This document shows positions 51,982 through 61,129 of a stretch of 64,000 nt of DNA, piece by piece. The position numbers were made by a program, and so were the translations under genes. Source of the stretch: Streptomyces sp. cf386. Lineage in GTDB: Bacteria > Actinomycetota > Actinomycetes > Streptomycetales > Streptomycetaceae. Numbering within the stretch: position 1 is the stretch's first letter; the number at the start of each line of letters is the position of its first letter. The stretch spans positions 124,001-188,000 of the forward strand of contig NZ_FNHV01000003.1 in NCBI RefSeq assembly GCF_900103585.1, in the 5' to 3' direction. A model generated the notes under the pieces. It was not told the origin of the DNA. It did not search any database and was given only the letters and a program-made list of their open reading frames with translations.

Positions 51982-53241
51982 TTACTTGCTGAGGGAGTCG
52001 AGAGAGGGGCCGAGGATCCAGCTGGCGATCTCTCGGATCGCGCCGTCGCCACCGGGGGTGGCGGTGACCGCGCGTGCGGCGCCGCGCACGACGTCGTGGG
52101 CGCTCGCGACCGCCACGGGCCAGCCCACGAGGGCGAAGCACGGGAGGTCGTTGACGTCGTTGCCGACGTAGAGCACGCGCTCAGGCGCGATGCCCTGCTC
52201 CTCGCACCACTGCTTGAGGGCGAGGTCCTTCCGGTCGATGCCGTGCAGCACGGGAATCTGCAGCTTCCGCGCGCGGGCGGCGACGACCGGGTTCTGCTCC
52301 GTGGACAGGATCAGCATCTTGAGCCTGCTCTTGCGCAGGGCCGCGATACCGAGGCCGTCTCCGCGGTGCACGGAGACGAACTCCTTTCCATCGGCATCGA
52401 TCAGCACCCTGTCGTCTGTCTGGGTGCCGTCGAAGTCCAGTACGACCGCGTCGATGTCGTCGACGGTCGGGAGGGCGCCGGGTCGGTCCGCGTCGAACAG
52501 CGGCGCCAGCGCGCGGGCGCGGGCCAGGTCGTGCGGATCGTCGATCTCCAGGACCCGGGCGGGGTCGGTGCGCACCAGTTCGGTGCGGCCGAAGAAGCGG
52601 TGCTTGTGCTCGCGGAAGCCGCCGGCGGCCATCGCGTAGGCGGCGCCGGTCTCCAGGAAGTCCTGGGGGCGGTCCTGGCGGCGCGGGCGGAAGGACTTGT
52701 CGTGGTTGACGCCGTAGCCGCCGGTGGTGGCCGCGCGCTCGGACTCCGCGGCGGTCGCGTCGTCGTCGCCGTGGCGCCATACGAATCCGTGGAAGGGCGC
52801 GACGGTCAGGGAGGTGTCGGCGCCGTTGGCGACGATGGCCTTGACGACGCCGTCGATGTCCTCGCGGACGATGAACGGGCTGGTGCACTGCACGAGCAGG
52901 ACCACGTCCACCGGCGCGCCGTGCTGCGCCTCGTGGGCGTCCATGGCGTGCAGTACGGCGGCCTCGGACGTGGCGGTGTCACCGGCGATGGCGGCGGGGC
53001 GCAGCACGACCTCGGCGCCGGCCTGCCGGGCGGCGGCGGCGATGCCCTGGTCGTCGGTGGAGACGACGACGTCCGTCACCAGACGGCTGGCCCGGCACTC
53101 GCGCACCGCCCGGGCCACCAGCGGTACGCCGCCGACGGGCATGAGGTTCTTCGCGGGCACGCCCTTGGAGCCGCCGCGCGCGGGGATCACGGCGAGCACG
53201 CGGGGCACCGAAGTGCCTTGACCTGCTTCCGGGTTGGACAT
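51982..53241 (-). CDS. CMP-nonulosonate cytidylyltransferase fused to HAD phosphatase
   Basis: 419 residues. Residues 1-235 are a NeuA/KdsB-type cytidylyltransferase (LAVIPARGGSKGVPAKNL, LLVQCTSPFI, VNHDKSFRPRRQDRPQDFLETGAAYA). Residues 265-419 are a KdsC-type HAD phosphatase (AVVLDFDGTQTDD, LKMLILSTEQNPVV, VLYVGNDVNDLPCFALVGWPVA). This two-domain order is that of animal CMP-sialate synthases and some bacterial enzymes. The phosphatase half suggests a 9-phosphate intermediate from the NeuB step. The start at 53241 follows AAGGAG at 8 bases. A GTG at 53310 overlapping the upstream stop is possible but poorly spaced. Confidence 0.9.
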   Translation of the reverse strand: MSNPEAGQGTSVPRVLAVIPARGGSKGVPAKNLMPVGGVPLVARAVRECRASRLVTDVVVSTDDQGIAAAARQAGAEVVLRPAAIAGDTATSEAAVLHAMDAHEAQHGAPVDVVLLVQCTSPFIVREDIDGVVKAIVANGADTSLTVAPFHGFVWRHGDDDATAAESERAATTGGYGVNHDKSFRPRRQDRPQDFLETGAAYAMAAGGFREHKHRFFGRTELVRTDPARVLEIDDPHDLARARALAPLFDADRPGALPTVDDIDAVVLDFDGTQTDDRVLIDADGKEFVSVHRGDGLGIAALRKSRLKMLILSTEQNPVVAARARKLQIPVLHGIDRKDLALKQWCEEQGIAPERVLYVGNDVNDLPCFALVGWPVAVASAHDVVRGAARAVTATPGGDGAIREIASWILGPSLDSLSK

Positions 53242-53306
53242 GGGCTCCACTCCTTGGGCTCCTTGGAAAGGCTTCGGGGCGCGTCCCGGCGCCCCGGTCG
53301 GGTCGC

Positions 53307-54620
53307 TCACAGCTCCCCCATCCGCCGGATGACAGGGGCCACGCGCTGCACGCCGTGGCGGTAGGCGCCGCGTGCCGCCCGGCGCACTATCTGGCGGACC
53401 GGGCCGGGCTCCTTGTCATGGGCGGGGGCGCCGGGCAGCGGGCTGCCGTCCGGGCCGAGGTGGTGGCGGGCGAGGATGCCGGGCAGATAGCCGGGCGCGG
53501 TGGCCGGCGTGTAGTACGGCGTGAGGGCGGGCAGCCCGCCGGGCCGGTCCAGCAGCTTGGCGATGCGCTGGCGGGCGGCGTCGAAGGCCGTGGCGTACGA
53601 GCCGTCGGCGCAGACGCCCTGCCGGGACACCCACTCCTCGTCGGCCGTCGGGCTGTGCCCCTCGTCGAGCTGGTCCCAGGAGGCGAGGCAGCCGGAGCCC
53701 ACGAAGTGGTGGTTGCCGAGCACCTCGCGCACGCCGAGGTCGCTGAGGACGACGGTGGGGATACGGCGGTGCAGCGACTCCAGCGCCGCCGTGGAGCTGA
53801 TGGTGACCAGCAGGTCGGTGCGGTCGAGGACCTCGCCCATGTTCCCGTAGACCAGCTTGAAGTTGGCCGGCGGGTCGAGCGGCTGGACCAGCTTCTGGTA
53901 CGGCAGCTCCTCGATGTGCGTGGTGTGTTCGCCCGGCTTGGACCGCAGCTTGAGGAGGACCTCGCGCTCGGGGTGCTTGCGGGCGTGCTGGATCAGCCGG
54001 TTCAGCAGGTACGTACGGTCCTTGCGGCTGTCCGGCACGGAGGGCTGGGCGGCGAAGACGACCGTGTACGGGTCGTGCGCACCGGTGTAGGGCTCCCCGC
54101 CTAGGAACGGCAGCGCCACCTCGGTCACGGACGAGGAGTCGGCGCCGACCCCCTCGTAGACCGCGCGGAAGCGCTCGGCGTCCTGACGGGAGTTGGCGAG
54201 GACGAGGTCCGCGCCGTGCCGCAGCAGCAGGCCGTCGGCGAGCTTCTCGTAGACGACGCCGACATAGCCGGTGACGACGACGGGCCGCTCCGGGCGTTCC
54301 TCCCAGACCCGTTTCAGCCCGTGCAGCATGGCCTGCACGCCCCCGCCGACGAGCGCGAGGACCAGGACGTCGTACGACTCCTGCGCCATGGTCCGCAGGA
54401 ACTCGACGGCGGTCACCTCACGCAGGGAGTCGGCGTGGACGCCGACTTCCTGGAGCTGACGGGCTGTGGGGGTGGCCCGGCCACGCAGGAGGTATCCGTC
54501 CAGACGGATGTCCGAATTCTCCGGAGCGATACGGTTCGCGGTGAGCGCGCCCCATTTCCACCGGGTGTCGGAATCCGCGAGTACGGCCACTCGCCGGGTC
54601 TTCGTCACACTTGCTGGCAC
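53307..54620 (-). CDS. DUF6716-type putative glycosyltransferase
   Basis: About 437 residues from the GTG at 54620 (VPASVTKTRRVAV); other starts are at 54608 and 54659. The fold looks GT-B-like. The N-terminal domain has RRVAVLADSDTRWKWGAL, LVLALVGGG and PVVVTGYVGVVYEK. The C-terminal has VVFAAQPSVPDSRKDRTYLL, VLLKLRSKPGEH, TDLLVTISSTAALESLHRRIP and VVLSDLGVREVLGNHHFVGSG. It heads the reverse-strand nonulosonate transcript of four genes. It is probably a sugar transferase of the polymer. The family name is from memory. Confidence 0.78.
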   Translation of the reverse strand: MPASVTKTRRVAVLADSDTRWKWGALTANRIAPENSDIRLDGYLLRGRATPTARQLQEVGVHADSLREVTAVEFLRTMAQESYDVLVLALVGGGVQAMLHGLKRVWEERPERPVVVTGYVGVVYEKLADGLLLRHGADLVLANSRQDAERFRAVYEGVGADSSSVTEVALPFLGGEPYTGAHDPYTVVFAAQPSVPDSRKDRTYLLNRLIQHARKHPEREVLLKLRSKPGEHTTHIEELPYQKLVQPLDPPANFKLVYGNMGEVLDRTDLLVTISSTAALESLHRRIPTVVLSDLGVREVLGNHHFVGSGCLASWDQLDEGHSPTADEEWVSRQGVCADGSYATAFDAARQRIAKLLDRPGGLPALTPYYTPATAPGYLPGILARHHLGPDGSPLPGAPAHDKEPGPVRQIVRRAARGAYRHGVQRVAPVIRRMGEL

Positions 54621-54818
54621 GTCGACGACGCTAGGAAGCGATTTCAAGGTTCCGCCCAACCAGAATGCAACAAACGGTTAACAGCACATCGACTAACGAC
54701 GAATCGAGGCCAGAAGTCGTTGAAAAACAGCCTGGTTCACTGCATCGCCACGTGTCGTTCACCTGACATCAAGCTGCGAGTAAAGACGGATGCCGGACCG
54801 ACCCCTAACGTCCCTCAC

Positions 54819-55799
54819 GTGGTCAAGCTCTCCGTCATCGTGCCGTTCTACAACGTGCAGCAATACGCGCCAGACACCCTGAAGAGCCTGCGGGCGAACA
54901 CACGTGGGGATTTCGAGTTCATTCTCGTCGACGACTGCTCGACGGACGGGACTCCGGACATCCTCGCGCGCGCGGAGCGCGAGCTGCCGGGTGCGGTGGT
55001 CGTCAGACACGAGCAGAACGGAGGGCTGGCCACCGCGCGGAACACGGGCATCGACAAGGCGCGCGGCGAGTACCTGACGTTCCTGGACGGCGACGACTGG
55101 CTGGCGCCCGGCTACTTCCCGCAACTCCTCGCCGCCATCGAGGAGTTGGGCTGCGACTTCGTCCGTACCGACCATGTGCAGTGCACCGGTCGGGCGCGCA
55201 GCATCCACCGGGTGCCGCACGGCCGGCGCTGGACGGTGATGAACCCGCGCGAGGCGATCCTGCCCGCCGACCGGTCGACGTCCGTGGACTACGCGTACGC
55301 GTGGGCGGGCATCTACCACCGCCGTCTGGTCGACCGCGGAATCCTGCACTTCACGCACGGGTTGCGCACCGCCGAGGACCGGCCGTGGATCTGGAAGCTG
55401 CACCGGGAGGCGGAATCCTTCGCCGCGGTGGGTCTGCTCGGTGTCTACTACCGGCGCGGAGTGGCGTCCTCGCTCACCCAGATCGGTGACGTACGACAGC
55501 TGGATTTCATTCGCGCGTTCGACCAGGTAATCGAGGAAACGGCGGCTGACCCCCAGGCCGATAAACTGCTTCCGAAAGCCGTGCGTACTTATTGCGCGAT
55601 CATGGCTCATCATCTCGGACAAATCGAGAGGTTCGAACCCGCCGTGGCTCGAAAACTGCGCTCGTTGAGCGCCGCCGCCCTGAAAAGAATGCCGCAGGAC
55701 GTGCTCGCGGAGGTCATGGACTCGATGGACGCGCAGCGAGCGGCCCGACTGCGGCGGGTGCGCCGCAGGGCGGTCGGGGCCCGGACGGTGGCCGCCTGA
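54819..55799 (+). CDS. GT2-family glycosyltransferase (module 1)
   Basis: A 326-residue family 2 transferase. It has KLSVIVPFYNVQQYAPDTLKSL, FILVDDCSTDGTPDIL, EQNGGLATARNTGIDKARGEYLTFLDGDDWLAPGY (DxD-type metal site), a TAEDRPW segment and an all-helical tail. The GTG at 54819 has no ribosome site, so the message may be leaderless or start elsewhere. It ends in TGATG with the polysialyltransferase-like gene. It is paralogous to 59940-60926. Confidence 0.87.
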   Translation: MVKLSVIVPFYNVQQYAPDTLKSLRANTRGDFEFILVDDCSTDGTPDILARAERELPGAVVVRHEQNGGLATARNTGIDKARGEYLTFLDGDDWLAPGYFPQLLAAIEELGCDFVRTDHVQCTGRARSIHRVPHGRRWTVMNPREAILPADRSTSVDYAYAWAGIYHRRLVDRGILHFTHGLRTAEDRPWIWKLHREAESFAAVGLLGVYYRRGVASSLTQIGDVRQLDFIRAFDQVIEETAADPQADKLLPKAVRTYCAIMAHHLGQIERFEPAVARKLRSLSAAALKRMPQDVLAEVMDSMDAQRAARLRRVRRRAVGARTVAA

Positions 55800-57163
55800 T
55801 GCCTCGCACCACCCAGATCTTCTGCGCCTCGACGCTGTACGGCGCCGCGACCCTGGCCGCCGCGCTGGACGCCGGGCTCTTCGAACCGGCCGACCGCCGG
55901 CTGCTGCTGGTCACCAACAACGCGACCAACCCGGAGATCACCCCGTCCGTCGATGCGATGCCGGGCTTCGCCCAACTGCGCGAGCGCTTCGACGAGGTGC
56001 TGTCCTGGAACGAGACCATCTCCCCGTTCCATCCCAGTGGCTGGTCCCCGCGCGAGAACGACATCCCCATGTGGGAGCGGTACGTACGGCTGCTGTGGAA
56101 TCTCGGCGACGACGAGATCCAGCTGGCCGTCGAGTCCGTCCAGGTCAATCCGGCGCTCGCGCTGTGCCAGTTGTTCACCGGCGCTCCCGTCGACGTCTAC
56201 GCGGACGGCCTCATAAGCTATGGCCCCACGCGCGACAAGATCGACCCGCTGGTCGGCACCCGTGTCGGCCGGCTGCTGCACCTCGATCTCGTCCCGGGCC
56301 TCACCCCGCTGCTGCTCACCGAGTTCGGCGTCCCGTCCGAACTGGTGCCGTCCGAGGCGTTCCTGAAGGTGCTCGGCGAACTCGCCGAGGCGGAGACCGG
56401 GTTGCCCACCGCCGCCCCGGACGCCGACGACCGGCCCGCCCTGCTGCTCGGCCAGTACCTCTCCGCGCTCGGCATCCTCACCGACGCCGAGGAGGAGGAC
56501 CTGCACCTCAAGATGGTGCGCGGCGCCGTCGCGCTCGGCCATCGCAGGCTCGTTTTCAAGCCGCACCCCGTCGCGCCGGCCCGCTGGTCGAAGCTGCTGG
56601 AGGACGAGGCGGGCAAGCTGGGCGCCGAACTCACCCTCCTCGACCGGCCCGTACTCGCCGAGGTGGCCTTCCAGCGGCTGCGGCCCGCGCTGGTCGTCGG
56701 CTGCTTCTCGACCGGGCTGTTCACCGCCGCCGGTCTGTACGGCCTCCCGGTCGCGCGGGTCGGCACCGACACCGTGCTGGCCCACCTCACGCCGTACCAG
56801 AACAGCAACCGCGTGCCGTTGACCATCGTCGACGCGCTGCTGCCGGACATCGCGGACGCCGCCGCGGTGAACGCCTGGGCGATGCCCTCGCGCGAGCGGG
56901 TGGACGAACTGGCCGCGCTGCTGGGGGCGGTCGGCTTCGCGATGCAGCCCAAGATCTACCCCGGGCTGCGTGGCACGGCCGAGGCCTACCTCACCAAGCA
57001 CCTGAACCCGCACACCTGGCGCTACTTCAAGCGCAAGCGCCTGACCTCGCTGGCCCTGCCCGGCGCCGTACCCGCCCAGCTCTCCTTCATCCCGCGTAAC
57101 GCGACCGTGCGCCGACTGGCGCGCCGGGCGCGGGCACTGAAGCAGGTGGCCGCCCGGAAGTAG
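55799..57163 (+). CDS. Polysialyltransferase-family protein (module 1)
   Basis: 454 residues of the alpha-2,8-polysialyltransferase-like family. It starts MPRTTQIFCASTLYGAATLAA, with LLVTNNATNPEI, VYADGLISYGPTRDKI, HLDLVPGLTPLLL, LLLGQYLSALGILTD, the His-Pro motif VFKPHPVAPARW and the Ser-Thr motif VVGCFSTGLFTAAGLYGLPVARVGTD. Such enzymes extend polymers of nonulosonic acid from a CMP-sugar donor. The start overlaps the GT2 stop. It is paralogous to 58600-59943. Confidence 0.88.
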   Translation: MPRTTQIFCASTLYGAATLAAALDAGLFEPADRRLLLVTNNATNPEITPSVDAMPGFAQLRERFDEVLSWNETISPFHPSGWSPRENDIPMWERYVRLLWNLGDDEIQLAVESVQVNPALALCQLFTGAPVDVYADGLISYGPTRDKIDPLVGTRVGRLLHLDLVPGLTPLLLTEFGVPSELVPSEAFLKVLGELAEAETGLPTAAPDADDRPALLLGQYLSALGILTDAEEEDLHLKMVRGAVALGHRRLVFKPHPVAPARWSKLLEDEAGKLGAELTLLDRPVLAEVAFQRLRPALVVGCFSTGLFTAAGLYGLPVARVGTDTVLAHLTPYQNSNRVPLTIVDALLPDIADAAAVNAWAMPSRERVDELAALLGAVGFAMQPKIYPGLRGTAEAYLTKHLNPHTWRYFKRKRLTSLALPGAVPAQLSFIPRNATVRRLARRARALKQVAARK

Positions 57164-57337
57164 CCAGAGACAAGGGGTGGTTGTTCATCCATGTGACACC
57201 TTTGCGCTCCCTGAGCGTCAGCCGTCACTCACCTTTCACCCGTCCGAGGGACATAGCGTTCGGTCGTCGTATTAAACGGCAACAGCCGTCACGTACGACT
57301 GAACGCACCTCGAGACTCCCAGTGGAAGGGCCCCAGG

Positions 57338-58480
57338 ATGAGCGCGGCTGACCAGGCCACGGCACCGCCGGCACCCCCGGCACCCCGGCTGAACCAGGTC
57401 CTCGCCGAACGGCCCCCCGTCCGCCCACGGGGAGCAAGTCGGCTGCGCGCCCTGGACGGTCTGCGGCTCATGGCGGCGCTGATGGTGTGCATGTACCACT
57501 TCACCGGCAAGAACGGCGAAGTCGAGTCCTCCTGGCACCAGTCCCCCGGGGGCATGTTCCCGACGCTGTCGCAGTTCTCCACCTACGGCAGCCTGGGCGT
57601 GCAGTTCTTCTTCGTCATCAGCGGGTTCGTGATCTGCATGAGCAGCTGGGGCCGCAGCCTCGGCGACTTCTTCCGCTCCCGGATCTCCCGCCTCTACCCG
57701 GCGTACTGGGTGGCCATCGTCATGGTCACCGGCGCCGCGGTGCTGCTGCCGGTCGTCGTCCACCCGGTCCGGCCGGACGAGTTGCTGGTCAACCTCACGA
57801 TGATGCAGCAGCCGCTGGGTGTGCCGCGGGTCCTGGGTGTGTGCTGGACGCTGTGGGTGGAGCTGAAGTTCTACGTCCTCTTCGCGCTGTTCGTGATCTG
57901 GAAGGGCGTCACCTACAAGCGGGTGGTCACCTTCTGCATCCTGTGGACGCTGGCCGGCGCCTTCGCCCGGGTCGCCGACAACCCGCTCACCGACGAGCTG
58001 GTGATGCGCGACCACGCCCCGTTCTTCATCGGCGGTCTCGCGCTGTACCTGATCCACCGCTTCGGCAGCGACCTGCTGCTGTGGGGGATCGTCGGCATGG
58101 CCTTCCTGCTGGGCCAGCGCTACTCGGTCACGGCGCTGTGGCACCCCGGGGCGCAGGGCGACTTCCACCGCAATCCGTACGTCATCCAGGCCATCGTCTT
58201 CCTCGCCTTCGCCGCCGTCGCGGTGGTGGCGCTGGGCTGGATGAGCTGGGCCAACTGGCGCTGGCTGACGGTGGCGGGGGCGCTGACGTACCCCTTCTAC
58301 CTGATCCACGAGCACCTGGGCTGGTTCTTCATCCGCGTGCTGCACCGGGGTCTCGGACTGGGCTCCTACACGACGCTCGCCCTGTCCGTGCTGAGCCTGC
58401 TGGGGCTGGCCTATCTGATGAACCGGTTCGTGGAGAAGCCGTTCGGGCCGAAGTTGAAGCGGGCGTTGACGCTCCGCTAG
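57338..58480 (+). CDS. Acyltransferase-3 family membrane O-acyltransferase
   Basis: 380 residues with about 10 spans. The family signature is RLRALDGLRLMAALMVCMYHFTG (catalytic-type His), then SLGVQFFFVISGFVICMSSW, FFRSRISRLYPAYWVAI and CWTLWVELKFYVLFAL. Members O-acetylate or acylate cell-surface polysaccharides. It lies between the two glycosyltransferase modules, so modification of the nonulosonate polymer is likely. An AAGGGCCCCAGG stretch precedes the ATG. Confidence 0.88.
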   Translation: MSAADQATAPPAPPAPRLNQVLAERPPVRPRGASRLRALDGLRLMAALMVCMYHFTGKNGEVESSWHQSPGGMFPTLSQFSTYGSLGVQFFFVISGFVICMSSWGRSLGDFFRSRISRLYPAYWVAIVMVTGAAVLLPVVVHPVRPDELLVNLTMMQQPLGVPRVLGVCWTLWVELKFYVLFALFVIWKGVTYKRVVTFCILWTLAGAFARVADNPLTDELVMRDHAPFFIGGLALYLIHRFGSDLLLWGIVGMAFLLGQRYSVTALWHPGAQGDFHRNPYVIQAIVFLAFAAVAVVALGWMSWANWRWLTVAGALTYPFYLIHEHLGWFFIRVLHRGLGLGSYTTLALSVLSLLGLAYLMNRFVEKPFGPKLKRALTLR

Positions 58481-58494
58481 GAGGGCCGTGATTC

Positions 58495-58545
58495 GGCTGC
58501 GGGCCGGTGGGGGCTGGTCGCGCAGTTCCCCGCGCCCCAAGCGGT
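58495..58545 (-). repeat. Intergenic repeat family A, copy 5 (reverse orientation)
   Basis: On the reverse strand it reads GGGGCGCGGGGAACTGCGCG followed by ACCAGCCCCC, sharing the core of the copies at 8996 and 31618. It lies between the convergent acyltransferase and module 2 genes. Confidence 0.7.
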
Positions 58546-58599
58546 TGGCGCGTCACCCCAGCCGGGGAGACGCGCCAACCGCGTTTTCGGAACCGTCCG

Positions 58600-59943
58600 C
58601 TACTTCCGCGTCGTCTGCCGCAGCTGCCGCACGGCCTTCCGCACCGCCGGGTGCCTGCGCAGCGCCTCCGCACGGACCGGGCTGCCGCCGGGGAGGCGGA
58701 GGCTGGTGAGGCGGCGGCGCTTGAAGTAGCCCTGGTACTGGGCCAGGTTGGCGCCGAGCCAGGCGGTCACCTCGTCGCGCAGGGCGTGGTGCTTGCGGGA
58801 CTGCATGCAGTAGCCGACGCTGCGCACCAGCGGGGCCAAGTCCTCGGCCATCCCGGCGAGTTCGAGCGGGGAGCCGAGCTCGGCCTGCTCGGCGTCGGGC
58901 AGAGCCGCGTCGATGATGGTCAGCGGGATGCGGTTGCTGTTCTCGTACGGGGTGATGCGTTCGAGGAGCAGGTCGGTGCCGACGCGGGCGACCGGGATGC
59001 CGTAGAAGGCGGCGGCGGTCATCAGGGCCGTCGAGAAGCAACCGATCACGAGCTTCGGCTTCAGGAAGGCGAAGACGGTCTCGGCGAGGACGGGCTCGTT
59101 CAGCACCGTGAGGTTGACGCCGAGTTCCGCCGCAACCGCCTCGAGGGACTCGTTGAAGACGGCCGGCGCGCTCGGGTGCGGCTTGAACAGCACGTCCTGG
59201 TGGCCGGCCCGGGCGGCGGCGCGCAGGAAGCGGATGTGCAGCTGCTCCTCTTCGTCCTGGGTGATCAGGTCGATGGCCGAGAGGTACTGGCCGAGGAGGA
59301 CGGCGGTGGGCGGGTTGTCGGCCGGGAGGCGCTCGGCGAGGATGCCGGCGCCGGACTCGCCGATCTGGGCGAGGACGTCGACGATCGCTTCGTTCGGAAC
59401 GGCCTCGGGCGTGACGCCGTACTCGGCCAGGAGCATGGGCGTAAGGCCCGGCACCAGGTCGAGGTGCAGGACGCGCTTGATGCGGCTGCTCATGCCGTGC
59501 GGGATGCGGTTGCGGGTGGGGCCGTAGCTCATCAGGCCGTCCGCGTACACATGGATGGGGCTGTCCGCGAAGATGTCCGCGACCGCACGGGAGGGGTTGG
59601 CCTGGATGGACTCACAGGCGATCTCGACGGGCTCGTCGCCCAGGTTCCAGGCGAGGCGTACGGCCTTCTCCCACAGCAGGGTGTCCTGACCGCGGGGCGA
59701 CCAGCCGGCCGGGTGGTGCGGGGAGATGAAGTCGTTCCAGGAGCGCACCTCGTCGAACTCGGGGCGCAGCTTCTCGAAGCCGGCCATGCGGTCCAGCGGG
59801 GTGCCGACCTCGGGGATGGCGGCGGTGTTGCTGACGACGAGGATGCGGCGGACGCCCTCGCGCGGGCCGAACCGGCCGGCCCGGATGGCGGCGGTGACGG
59901 TCGCGGCCGCGTACTGCGTGGCCGAGAAGAAGATCTGGATCAT
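58600..59943 (-). CDS. Polysialyltransferase-family protein (module 2)
   Basis: 447 residues, the clear paralog of 55799-57163. It has MIQIFFSATQYAAATVTAAI, ILVVSNTAAIPEVGTPLDRM, VYADGLMSYGPTRNRI, HLDLVPGLTPMLLAEYGV, LLGQYLSAIDLIT, LFKPHPSAPAVF, VIGCFSTALMTAAAFYGIPVARVGTD and ITPYENSNRIPLTIID. The catalytic His and Ser-Thr motifs are kept. The start overlaps the GT2 stop (ATGA). Confidence 0.88.
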   Translation of the reverse strand: MIQIFFSATQYAAATVTAAIRAGRFGPREGVRRILVVSNTAAIPEVGTPLDRMAGFEKLRPEFDEVRSWNDFISPHHPAGWSPRGQDTLLWEKAVRLAWNLGDEPVEIACESIQANPSRAVADIFADSPIHVYADGLMSYGPTRNRIPHGMSSRIKRVLHLDLVPGLTPMLLAEYGVTPEAVPNEAIVDVLAQIGESGAGILAERLPADNPPTAVLLGQYLSAIDLITQDEEEQLHIRFLRAAARAGHQDVLFKPHPSAPAVFNESLEAVAAELGVNLTVLNEPVLAETVFAFLKPKLVIGCFSTALMTAAAFYGIPVARVGTDLLLERITPYENSNRIPLTIIDAALPDAEQAELGSPLELAGMAEDLAPLVRSVGYCMQSRKHHALRDEVTAWLGANLAQYQGYFKRRRLTSLRLPGGSPVRAEALRRHPAVRKAVRQLRQTTRK

Positions 59944-60926
59944 GCCGCCACTCCCTTCATGCCACCCCGTATCCGGCGCAGCATGTACACGCGTTCCTCG
60001 CCCATCCCGACGAGGGCCTCTTCCAGCTCGTCCTCCGACATCCTGCCCAGCGCCTCGGCGGCCATCTGCTTCAACCTGGCGGCGATGCTGCGTTCGAACC
60101 GGCCGCGGCTGAGCAGCTGGTGGGCGATGACGACGCAGTAGTTGCGCAGCGCCTTCTTGCGCAGCTTGCCCACCTCGGGGTCGTCGGCGAGCTCGGCGAG
60201 GACCAGGTCGAAGGAGCGGAAGAAGTCCAGCTGGCGGACGTCACCGATCTGGGTGAGCGAGCTGGCCACGCCCCGGCGGTAGAAGACGCCGCGCAGGCTG
60301 GCGACGGCGTAGGAGTCGGCCCTGCGGTGCAGGTCCCAGATCCAGGGGCGGTCCTCGGCGGTCTTCAGTCCGTCGTGGAAGCGCAGCATGCCCTGGTCGA
60401 GGAGGCGGCGGTGGTAGACACCGGCCCAGGCGTAGGGGTAGTCGACCATGGTCGTGTCGTCGACCGGGAGGATCGAGGTGCGCGGGTCGAGGGGGGTGTG
60501 GCGGCGGCCCTCGGGGGCCCGGTGCACGGTCCGTTCGATGCCCGTCACCTGGACGTGGTCGGTGCGTACGAAGTCGACGTCGAACCGCTCGATGGCGTCC
60601 ACCAGATCCGCGAGATAGCCCGGAGCCAGCCAGTCGTCGCCGTCGAGGAAGGTGAGGTAGCGGCCCTCCGAGGCGTCGATGCCGGTGTTGCGCGCGGTGG
60701 CGAGGCCGCCGTTCTGCTCGTGCCGTATCACCCGGCTGTTCTTGAGTCTCTTCGTCAGCGTCAGCAGCGCTTCGTACGTCTTGTCCTTGGTGGACCGGTC
60801 CTCGACGAAGATGAACTCGAAGTCGTCCCGTTCGTTGGTGACCAGGCTGGTCACGGTCTCGGGTACGTACGACTCGATGTTGTAGCAGGGGACGATCACG
60901 GACAGTGTCGGGGGGCGGTTGGTCAC
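59940..60926 (-). CDS. GT2-family glycosyltransferase (module 2)
   Basis: 328 residues, the paralog of 54819-55799. It has TLSVIVPCYNIESYVPETV, FIFVEDRSTKDKTYEAL, then the identical EQNGGLATARNTGID and YLTFLDGDDWLAPGY, FVRTDHVQVTG, KTAEDRPWIWDLHRRADSYAV and RGVASSLTQIGDVRQLDFFRSF. The GTG at 60926 has AGGTG 6 bases upstream. It is translationally coupled to the polysialyltransferase-like gene. Confidence 0.88.
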   Translation of the reverse strand: MTNRPPTLSVIVPCYNIESYVPETVTSLVTNERDDFEFIFVEDRSTKDKTYEALLTLTKRLKNSRVIRHEQNGGLATARNTGIDASEGRYLTFLDGDDWLAPGYLADLVDAIERFDVDFVRTDHVQVTGIERTVHRAPEGRRHTPLDPRTSILPVDDTTMVDYPYAWAGVYHRRLLDQGMLRFHDGLKTAEDRPWIWDLHRRADSYAVASLRGVFYRRGVASSLTQIGDVRQLDFFRSFDLVLAELADDPEVGKLRKKALRNYCVVIAHQLLSRGRFERSIAARLKQMAAEALGRMSEDELEEALVGMGEERVYMLRRIRGGMKGVAA

Positions 60927-61129
60927 GCGTACACCTGGGCTCTCTCCGGGGCGGATCCCTGCGACCGTAGGAGATGTTCGACGCCGGATCTCAACTCCCT
61001 GCCAACTACCAGGTGAACGAAAGGTAACCGGACGGCGCCCCCTTCTCCGCGGCCACCCGACCGCCATCTGAAGCGCTTATGATCCCCGCTCGGGTGTTCG
61101 ATACGACTCGACGAACCCGGGGGGAATGT

